DNA of 64,000 nucleotides. Origin: Hydnum rufescens UP504. Taxonomy: Eukaryota; Basidiomycota; Agaricomycetes; Cantharellales; Hydnaceae. The DNA lies in NCBI GenBank assembly GCA_014904985.1, contig MU128951.1, positions 264,818 through 328,817 on the forward strand, written 5' to 3'. Shown here in pieces: positions 55,530-64,000 of the stretch. The position numbers were made by a program, and so were the translations under genes. How positions within the stretch are numbered: position 1 is the stretch's first letter; each line of letters starts with the position of its first letter. The notes under the pieces were generated by a model. It was not told the DNA's origin, ran no database searches, and worked only from the letters and a program-made list of their open reading frames with translations.

Positions 55530-58500
55530 TCAAGGCTTGAACAAACATCCATTAAGCACCCATGTCATATCCGTGATTTCAGCATGCCAGGCATCAGAGG
55601 CAGGACTATCATTGCTCGAGGTGAGCTTGTGTCCCCACCACCCCAATGACATAACAAAGGAAATTATGCTGTTGATTCCACCAACTTTGAGAACTGACCA
55701 AGATCCAGATCCTCCCATAATGAGGCGTCCATCTTCATCACGTTTGTGCCAATTGGGCTGCGCCATGGACCACCAATCCAACCACGACTTGGAATACGCT
55801 GGGAGCGGTCCAATTTCTGGCAGTTTTGGTGCTCTCTCTCGCTCACCACGAGCACTCTTGATCCAGGCCTGAACAGCTGGGGGACAGTGTTTAGTGGGCA
55901 GCAAAGAAGTCTACAGTCAATATCATATTAGTACTATATCATTACTACACCAAAAAAGAGGGGACATTACAGATTTTTTTGCGTACTTTTGTGTATGCTC
56001 AATCTCGACCCACAACGTGAGGAGATGCAAATACTCCTTATCAGAAGACAAAGCAGAGGCCAAATTGAATTGGAGTAAGAGCCAGGAAGGCCACTCATCC
56101 TTTTCCTGAAGCGCCTGTAGCCTTATTGAAGGCAATTGGAGTGGCAACCCCGGATGATCTGGATTGGGTGTATTAGGATGATCCAGACTGGGCGTGGGTG
56201 TATTAGGATGATTTTTGCTTGGGGTATTAGGACGATCCGTGGCAGGGGTATTGGGATGATCTGCAGCAGGGGTATTGGGACGATCCATGGTGGGGGTATT
56301 GGGACGATCCGCGGCGGGGGTATTGGGATGATCCACGCAGGGGGTACCAGGACAATCCATGGTGGGGGTATTGGGACGATCCGTGGCGGGGGTATTGGGA
56401 TGATCCACGTGGGGGGTACCAGGACGATCTGTGTTGGGGGTACCAGGATGATCTGTGTTGGGGGTACCAGGATGATCCACGTTGGGGGTACCAGGACGAT
56501 CCGCATTGGGGGTACCAGGACGACCTGTGCTGGGGGTATTAGGATGATCCACACTGAGGGTATTGGGACGATCAGCACTGGGCAAAGGCAGGTCAGGTTG
56601 TTGGGGTGAAGAGAGACGAGAAAATGGCACAGGTGAGGAACCGGGTGCAGTGGATGAGAATTGTGGAGGTACACTGCTGGATGGTGAATGAATTGACGAT
56701 GTGCGGGAACCCATAATACGCTCCAATCATCTATGTTCTATACCGATTGAGCTGACACTCTTTACCCTTTTTCTTGGCGCACCACTGCTAGAAGCGGTAG
56801 CGCTTTCTGGATGCCTTTTTCTCTTACCTTTGCCCTTGCTCGGCTCGTTAGGGATCCCAGTTTCTTTGGCTACCTTCTCCCATTCAGCCATCATAGCAGC
56901 ATTGCGCGCTATGTTGGCACAACGCCTCCTCTCTATCTCAGGAGTCACCGCACTGAGTTTAGGAGGGCTTGGACGATGTGGGGTGGTTGGGAGTTCAACG
57001 GTAGTGTCGTTTCCCATGTGATCGGTACTCGCTAGATCCGCATCATCGTTGTCGTCACCCTGGCGGTCGTCAGCTCTGCTGTCGTTGATGAATGAGTCAT
57101 TTGGCGAGGCACCAAAGTGGTTTGTCGAGAAATCATGACTCTTGGAAATAGAGCCCGACGCGAACCCAAAATGGGATTGGGACGTGGATGAGGAGGATAC
57201 CCCTAGTGTAGAGGCAGCAGCACTTGCCACTGAGGATATAGTTGCAGACTTGACAATGAAAGATAGAGGTGATTAGTATACCATACATGTCTGAGACACA
57301 CGGCCTTGCTTACTGTATTTAGCTTCCAAGAACTTCATATATGACAGCAAGACTGTCCCAGTACACGCCGGGTACTGATGGGCCAGATAATCCATTGATA
57401 CCTCTCCCTCATTAGCAGTTCCCACATGGATCCTATGATAGAGAGATTGAGTACCAAGTTAGTATTGGGAAACATTATCTGACGAGATAACGGCGTACTG
57501 AGATATGAAGAGATCCTGAGTAAACAGATTGGGGCCGCCAACGAAAAGTGAAGCTGATACTCCCGTTTCTTCACAGAATTTGGTTATCATAGCTTTGAGC
57601 CTTGGAAACATGGTCTTGAAAACTCTGCAAAGTTACGGGCTGATGTTACTTGAGGATCAAAGATGAAAGAGAGCACTAACTTAGCTTTCCAATTGGCATC
57701 CTCTGAATTTCGAGCCTTGAGCTCTTCTTGGTAGAGCCGCTCATGCTCCGCCTCCACAGCCGCAATCATGTCATCGGTTTCCTTCATGTAAAGTTCAGCT
57801 GTGATTTTGTTCCGCGTGACTAGCTTGGACCATTTCTTGCCGGCAGCTGCAAAACTGGCTCTGTCAAGAGCAGCTTGTTTTTCGAGGAGCGGTGTGATTT
57901 TCGAGTTGTAGTATAAACTCAAATAGACCTGAATGTGCAACGAACATCTGGTGGATAAGAAGAGGGGGGCAGGATCCTTGGATGACTTCGAGGCAGACTC
58001 GGAAGGGGCTCTGCCAGGGTCGTTCCGCTTCTCGCACCTCTTCTGGTTGATGCCGTGTTTGCTTGAATTCCACCTGAACCAAATGAGAATGGCCTACAAT
58101 AGAAGTTAACCCACAATGAGATTAATTTCCACAGCCCTGGACTTACCTCCTTGGTCTTTTTTATGGAACACTCTTTCTCTTCCTCATTAATAGCCTCGGG
58201 GTATGCATGGCCAGGGATCGGTTCAGCATCATGTGGACAATTCCATGGATACTTCTTGAAATACTCGCCATAGATATGTTGAAGGAGAGCAGTTTGGTTT
58301 TTGATGCCCTAAAACGAGCCTCAAAGCTCCGGAAGAAGTCGCCACAACTGGTTTTGTCAGGCCATGAGTCTCAAGCCATGCAAGAATTCGGTGAATACCA
58401 AAATCCTCATGTATTCGGGCGACTCTGCTGATAATGATATCATAGACACAGCTGGGTGATCTGACTATGACTATGATACCACAGCAAAGACCTCTCCAAA

Positions 58501-58534
58501 CTGTATCAAATACCTCATTCTCGAGCCTAGTCAT
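55530..58534 (-). CDS. KDZ-linked companion protein, function unknown
   Basis: Starts MTRLENEVFDTVWRG at 58534. Conserved blocks, in order: HIYGEYFKKYPWNCPHD, a helix with AILIWFRWNSSKHG, YYNSKITPLLEKQAALDR, VFKTMFPRLKAMITKFCEET and LFVGGPN, VSMDYLAHQYP, a Ser-rich low-complexity region with a basic stretch (KGKGKRKRHP), about 17 octapeptide repeats of the type DRPNTPAA or DHPGTPNT (56150-56580), and a C-terminus PAVQAWIKSARGERERAP, WLDWWSMAQPNW, and ISFVMSLGWWGHK. This layout is familiar from uncharacterised Agaricomycete genes found beside KDZ transposases. Several short introns are needed, including near 58330, 58090-58145, 56727-56765 and 55917-55971. The joined reading has no lesion. The role is unknown; DNA binding or transposition support is a guess. 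Confidence 0.7.
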
Positions 58535-59414
58535 GAAACTAGTTGATCACACACTCCCTCCAAATGGACAATCCTCTAATTCTGTACTAATACTCTCTAT
58601 ACAATGCGAATGCCCGCATTCAATTTCATGTGGATTTTCTCGGTGTTGCTGAAGGCCCAAAGGTCCGCGTTATGGCCAATTGAGGTTCACTGGAATGAAT
58701 TAATGAATGGATGTTATTAATTATGTATAGACACTTGAATGCTGTGATTCCTCCACATTGTACCCACCGAATAAATTCTTAATTCTGAATCCTTAATAAT
58801 GATGCCAATTCCTGTAGACTTGGTCAAGTACCTATCTATGCATATTCAGTACACAATTTTGGGTAGCCCTAATTGTAACGGTTTCCAGTCCAACATGATG
58901 TCAGATATTTGAGTTCAGGCGACTCCTCTTTGATTTTGGTTATAGCCAAGCCAAATTTCCTGGTTTGACTACAATGACTACAACTCAAAAGTCAACTCAA
59001 TAATATGTGTATTTGCAAATAATATATGATCATCGGTGTCCTCTGTTAACGGCAGTGCTGTGCTCGAATCAGTAGTGACGGTCACTCAACGTGACGGTCA
59101 CCATCACTCACGTTCGTTTCCGCATGAGGCCAATGCATGGTCAGGGCCGCCCTGGGTACAGTCTTCTTAGCAAGAGGGATGTACTCAGCAAGGCATCTGT
59201 TGCAATAGAGACCCAGAAAGACATTCGTTTATGGGCGCCGACATTGCCTCCTGGGAGGATTTACCAGGTTTTCCTGAGCCGACAACGGAGCACCTGTAAA
59301 CATCAGTTATGAGCACCACATGGAGAAGCCAGCCCCCTGTCGAAAGAAATACCCCGGTTCTGTGTGTATCTCCTGTATCCTGGTGTAATTCTCAACTGAA
59401 TTTCCACCCCACAG
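58535..59414. promoter_or_regulatory. Divergent control region of the KDZ element
   Basis: An ~880-bp gap between the companion start (-) and the first clear transposase exon (+). It must hold both promoters and probably a 5' exon of the transposase (an open frame at 59091-59312 is a candidate). A copy of the KDZ terminal repeat lies at its left edge, over the companion start codon (58515-58533). Confidence 0.5.
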
Positions 59415-62400
59415 GACCGACTGCTTATGGACTGGGTGCCATGTCGTCAAGAGTATCTTGATTCTCTCCTTTTCCTAGAGGGGAGAGGCGAGGCTCTTGT
59501 CATTACCGGGTGTCCCCTATGCTGGGAACCAGGTGTGAGCAGGGTTTATCGATGCAATGACTGTTTGGGAGGGGCGCTTTTGTGTTGCAAGTGCACTCTT
59601 GCCATTCATGAAAATCTCCCTCTTCACAACATCCGAGTAAGTTCTGCATGTCTGTCTCGTTTTTTCCTTATCTCACATGGATGATCTCAGGTGTGGACTG
59701 GCCAGATGTTTGAGCACGCCTCACTGAGGGGCCTTGGCCTCACTGTCCAATTAGGTCATCCGGTGTATCAGAAATGTCCTGTCCCAGTTTATGCCTCATC
59801 TTCGTTCGTTGTCATCCATACGAACGGAGTTCATAGCGTTCGTGTCACGTTCTGTGGCTGTTCCAATGCACCTCACCATCATGTTCAACTCCTTCACCGG
59901 CGTTGGTTCCTGTCCATGGTTTTGCAGCCGAAGTCGTGTGCTACATTCAAGGTCCTACATCAATATCAACTTCTCTCTCTCTCATCAAAAATATCTATCC
60001 ACCACTTCTATGACATGCTCGAATGCTTAACTGACAACACAGGATTAGTCCCAGTACTGGTATGGTGGCAATATGAATCAAATGATCGTTGCTCCTTACT
60101 GACTAACGCACACTCAGAATAAATACAAATCTTTTTGTCAAATGGTGCGTGAATGGAGGCACTTGAAAATGCTCAAGTGAGCCGGTTGTGGGAATGATCC
60201 ATCCGGCGTGTTAGGTACCGCCTCTGGCGAACTCGCGGTCATATGTCCTGCATGCCCGAGCCTGGAGTGAACCTTCCAGAAGAGTGGATGAACACTCCGG
60301 AAGAGGAAAGGTATGGTGTATCTAATCTGCTGCAAAATTGATGCTTACTCACTATCAAGGTTTCTGTATGATGGGATATATGCTATCGATGCGAATTTCT
60401 GCCTCAAAAATCATGCGCAAAGCTCCGTTGACCCCGGCCTAGGCACCGGATGGGCGTACTTTGTTGATGATCAAGCGTACAGTACGTATTTGCTGAAACA
60501 TACGTCCCAAAAGGATGTAAGTGTTTTGTGCATGCTATGAGCGATTGTTTGTTTGTTTATCCGTATCTCCCCAGATTTCTTCCTGTTCAGGGTTTGCAGC
60601 GTTAGATCATGCAAATACCAAAAAATCAGACAGACTCCGAGTAACTGGCGTTGGAGCCGTCGTATGCGCCCGTCATGGCTTGCTTCGCCCCAACAGCATT
60701 GGAGATTTGCAGAAAGGAGAGCAGTTCGCCCTCTCCTTATGTTTTTACGATGCGAGCACTAATGACAGATTTAGGTTTTGCAACATGGATTATATTATGT
60801 TTTCGAGCCTTCAGGGGACAAAATTAGGATGTATTATGATCTCGTACGATATATTTTGCCAATGGATCACCAAGCTTCACCGTCGACTTCCATCATTACC
60901 CCGGAATTCCAGATTGACCCAACATTACGACTCTGAGGGGGGTTATCCCCAAATTCCACTTCGGGGCCCACAAGCCTGAAGGCCATGCCCAATTTTCCTT
61001 GAACTGGATGCCAGGGATTGGACAGACAGATGGTGAGGGTATTGAACGAGACTGGTCCGGCATAAATCCTGCTGCCAACAGTACGAAAGAAATGGGTTCT
61101 GGATGTCGACACGACACTCTAGATGACATTTGGTCTGACTTAAACTATCAAAAGATAATGATGCTTGGTGAGTTCGCCACTTCTTCCTTTGGCATTTCTA
61201 ATCTCTGTACAATAGGCACTTCCTTACTTCAGAAACTGCACAATGCCCTTGTCCAAAGTGCATTTCATCTTGAACAATATGACACGCTGACACAAGGTCT
61301 AGCAGATGACGATGCCAGCACATGGGAACGAATGGTGCAAGAGTGGGAGATTGATGCCTCTAAGCCAGACCCCTATACTTTACCATTGTCTAGTAAGTCT
61401 TTCTTATTTCCGTTCATGCTAATTCTAATATCTTCTCAGATAAATTGCAGGCGCAAATACACCTTGAACTCATCGAAATGGAGCGGGACTCGTTATATCA
61501 TGGCAGTGTGTCATTGCACGATGTCAGTGCTAGTGTGTTTGTCATCATGGGTTTAGATATTGAGGATACACAGTAAGTTTGTAAGCTCATTTTAAAGTAT
61601 TGTTTCTAATTGCATAATATAGGCGGAAACTCACATCGGATGTCCAATGTACGACAGAGACAATATCATCGCTGACAAGTATTGAATCACGGCGATTATC
61701 ATTGGTCAAGCGCATCAAGACATTCCGCGATATCCAAAGGATCTACATGCCCAAGGCATGCCGTTTTCTTACCTCTGAGGATGAATGCGAGAAGCCTTCC
61801 CACCCCAAAACCATTAAGCTCTTCCTTCCATCTCAGATCCCTGCGGAATATCACATGCAAAATACGATTGTGGATATTGAGGTCAAGTTGCGTGTTGGCC
61901 AAGCCTTTGATGCTTTGTCAAGCTTGCGCAGTTCGTTGTGTATTTGGGCCCACCTCACGAATTACAAGCAGACGGTTCGAGGCCAACACATGCATACTTG
62001 CACGATGGCCCTCATCGAGTCTGCTAAACGCAAGACTGCGAGCATTGCCGCAAAGTATACAGTGTCTCGTCAAACTCTGATATCACTTGTGGGATTGGAC
62101 GGTATCGACCCTCAACTGAAGGAACTCAGGGATCAGGACATTCGTACGCTATCTGACCCCGAAATTTCTGAGGACAAGCAAGACAGCCATACCCAGAACC
62201 TTGGCGAGGGATCACGGGCACTATCGTGGATCTGGATGTCTGCTGCGGGGAATGGCGATAATGAGACCCATGAAGGTGGTGTATTTGGTGCGACCCAATT
62301 AATCCATTGCCCAACTAATTATTCCTCTTAGCTCTGTGGGTTGAATGGATGAAATTGCGCGCAAGGAAAGAACGCTGGCAGGAGGAAGTCCTCCTTCTTC

Positions 62401-62699
62401 GTGAGGAGATGTGTCGAGTACTAGCATTCTGTGAACATCGTGAGGCATGGTGGATAGACCTGAGTCACTTGCAAACCGGCCTGTCCCTACCTCAACTGGA
62501 GGGGAACAAGGCGTATGCTCTCTGTCAGGCATCTCTACAGCAATCCTGTCGAAAACACTTCCAGTCACTCTGGAACAATGTCTTATCGAGTCCTCAGGAC
62601 CAGGTCTTGTGTGAGCTGGAAGAAAAGCGCAAGAACAAATCGCTCTCGTCGGGTGTGATTGAGAATGATGAGGATAAATTGCTGAGTGATGATGGCTAG
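59415..62699 (+). pseudogene. KDZ transposase with CxC2-like domain, damaged
   Basis: The reading begins after an acceptor at 59414 (DRLLMDWVPCRQEYLDSLLF). The CxC2-like cysteine cluster follows: ITGCPLCWEPG, YRCNDCLGGALLCCKCTLAI, HENLPLHNIRVWTG, LGLTVQLGHPVYQKCPVPVY, FCGCSNAPHH. The KDZ catalytic region has YAIDANFCLKN, DPGLGTGWAYFVDD, GVGAVVCARHGLLRPN, ISYDIFCQWITKLHRRLP, TDGEGIERDWSGINP and STKEMGSG. The C-terminal helical part runs to LLSDDG at 62699. Introns are at about 59637-59690, 60309-60357, 60518-60578, 60730-60778, 61168-61215, 61574-61621 and 62276-62330, among others. Three lesions are seen: TGA at 60178-60180 where related enzymes have Arg, a one-base loss near 60260, and one extra G near 60945. 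This copy is probably inactive. Confidence 0.75.
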
Positions 62700-62861
62700 A
62701 CCCTGACAAGTAATCCTATGTGCCGTAGATAGTTTCTATGTGTATATAGTTTTGGACTTACTCTCTTTCTCGGGCGCTAATACATGGTGTTGAGTCTGAC
62801 ATGTCACGTGAGGAACGTTCAACACCATTCTCTCTTGAAGTGCAACTGTGATTGTGACACC
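62700..62861. other. 3' flank of the transposase gene
   Basis: Short non-coding stretch with a degenerate terminal-repeat-like match (CCATTCTCTCTTGAAG near 62831) before the array. Confidence 0.4.
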
Positions 62862-63570
62862 CCATTCTCGAAGCCTAGTCAGCAACTATCATCACGAGGC
62901 CCTGTTCTCAGAGCCTAGTCAGCAATTATCATTGTGAGGCCCTGTTCTCAAATCCGAGTCAGCGACTCAAGGCCCATTCTCGAAGTTGAGTCAGCAACCT
63001 GATTGTGAGGCTCCCAATACCCTGTTCTCGAAGCCTAGTCAGCAACCGAATCACGAGGCCCATTCTCGAAGCCTAGCCAGCAACTTTGATTGCGAGCCCA
63101 TTCTCAAAGCCTAGTCAGCAACCGTGGTCGTGAGGCCCCATTCTCAAAGCCTAGTCAGCAACTGTGGTCGCGAGGCCCCGTTCTCGGAGCCTAGCCAGCA
63201 ACTTGATTGCGAGGCCCCGTTCTCGAAGCCTAGTCAGCAACCATGGTCGTGAGGTCCGTTCTCGAAGCCTAGTCAGCAACCGTGGTCACGAGGCCCGTTC
63301 TTGAAGCCTAGTCAGCAACCATGGTCGTGAGGCCCATTCTCGAAGCCCAGTCAGCAACTCTGATCGCGAGGCCCCGTTCTCGGAGCCTAGCCAGCAACTC
63401 TGATTGCAAGGCCCCGTTCTCGAAGCCTAGTCAGCAACCGTGGTCGCGAGGCCCCGTTCTCGAAGCCTAGCCAGCAATTCTGATTGCGAGGCCCCATTCT
63501 CAAAGCCTAGTCAGACAACTCTTATCGCGAGGGGCCATTCTCGAGGCCTAGTCAGTGACCGTGATCACAG
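62862..63570 (+). repeat. Terminal tandem array of the KDZ element (~39-bp unit)
   Basis: About 18 copies of a ~39-bp unit with core CCCATTCTCGAAGCCTAGTCAGCAAC followed by a variable TGATTGCGAGG-like spacer. The inverted core occurs once at the left end of the element. Likely transposase-binding sites. Confidence 0.85.
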
Positions 63571-64000
63571 GGCTTGGCTATGATATCACATCTGTAAGAT
63601 ACACTCTCATTATTCTCATAGTATTCTCTTAATGCTCATGATCTATTTAACTTAGAAACTGTAGCAGCCCGCACCATGCAGCCACAGCTCCCTCATCAGC
63701 CTCATATTCCTTACCTACCGACAGCTCTCCCCCTCACATAACCAAGTTCCTGCTGAACCCAAGTCCTTGCCATACCCGCACACAGCCATGGAAACCCCAG
63801 TTCCCTTATCAACCTCATATTCTTCGCCTACACACTGCCCTCGACCAGATCTCATCACCCTATTGACCTCATATTCCCCTACATCCTACCGCTCGCATTC
63901 ATGGCCAATTCAACCAAAAAACCATGTTGCTCATGGCGCCGAGCCTGAACGCAGCCCCAGAAATTCCGTTGCCCCTATCAGCTTCTGATTCCGTGTTTAT
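63571..64000. repeat. Sequence with CCTCATATTC repeats, unassigned
   Basis: The motif (C/A)CCTCATATTC preceded by CCCT(A/T)ATCA occurs near 63690, 63805 and 63863, with a weaker form near 63975. It may be the edge of another repeat running out of the window. No gene is recognised. Confidence 0.4.

Larger units (their letters stand above)
55062..63570. mobile_element. KDZ (Kyakuja-Dileera-Zisupton) DNA transposon
   Basis: The left end begins AGTTGCTGACTAGGCTTCGA followed by GAATGGGG. The right end is an array of about 18 inverted copies of that sequence (62862-63570). Between them are a transposase gene with CxC2 and KDZ regions (+) and a divergent companion gene (-), the usual content of such elements in Agaricomycetes. 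The right boundary and target duplication are not fixed. Confidence 0.75.

Noticed and set aside
56136..56609. Plus-strand Gly/Ile-rich open frame (GTIHGGGIGTI repeats)
   Set aside because: It is the antisense shadow of the octapeptide-coding minisatellite in the companion gene, which has conserved blocks on both sides on the minus strand.
62862..63570. CRISPR-like regular repeats
   Set aside because: The spacers are similar to one another, the unit also occurs at the other end of a transposon, and the genome is eukaryotic.

Overview
This window comes from a filamentous basidiomycete, most likely an Agaricomycete. The genes are broken by many short (about 45-75 nt) GT-AG introns. The DNA transposons include a KDZ transposon with a CxC2-type cysteine-cluster transposase. 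The conserved single-copy genes (Rex4, Rieske protein, Elp3, chitin deacetylase) read as fungal. I cannot name the species.

Layout. 0.4-4 kb: a Rex4-type exonuclease (-) and a secreted, GPI-anchored chitin deacetylase (+) diverge from a short promoter. 4-8.3 kb: small transposon relics (MITEs, a solo LTR, hairpins). 9.6-16.8 kb: a host gene island with the Rieske iron-sulfur protein (-), an OSR1/STE20-like kinase (+), a coiled-coil protein with a J-like tail (+), and the 5' part of a DUF300/TMEM184-like membrane protein that ends where the repeats begin. 16.8-31 kb: nested transposons. These are a tyrosine-recombinase gene split by a MITE, a long-TIR element containing an ORF1-only LINE-like insertion, and a MULE transposase gene split by a young Copia retrotransposon. 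31.0-33.3 kb: ELP3, whose start lies next to the MULE relic. 33.3-47 kb: old CpG-poor repeats, including a foldback element interrupted by a solo LTR, a decayed Copia, a second Copia fragment, a Gypsy gag relic and a ~300-bp tandem array holding a solo LTR. 47.3-55.1 kb: a composite element with terminal inverted repeats, minisatellites, CArG-like palindrome clusters, a ~1.9-kb tandem duplication and a 4.3-kb near-perfect palindrome. 55.1-63.6 kb: a KDZ transposon with a damaged transposase (+), an apparently intact divergent companion gene (-) and an asymmetric terminal repeat array.

Two themes stand out. First, old elements are decayed by CpG-to-TpG change (every Copia nonsense codon at 39-42 kb is TGA), while recent insertions still carry CpG. 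Second, one repeat family occurs once as a single arm and twice as tail-to-tail palindromes, once with a clean 5-bp target duplication. This family is the best candidate for an undescribed foldback transposon. In the KDZ element, a copy of the terminal repeat overlaps the companion gene's start codon, which suggests self-regulation.

Exon joins, family names and element boundaries were read by eye; no database search was run.
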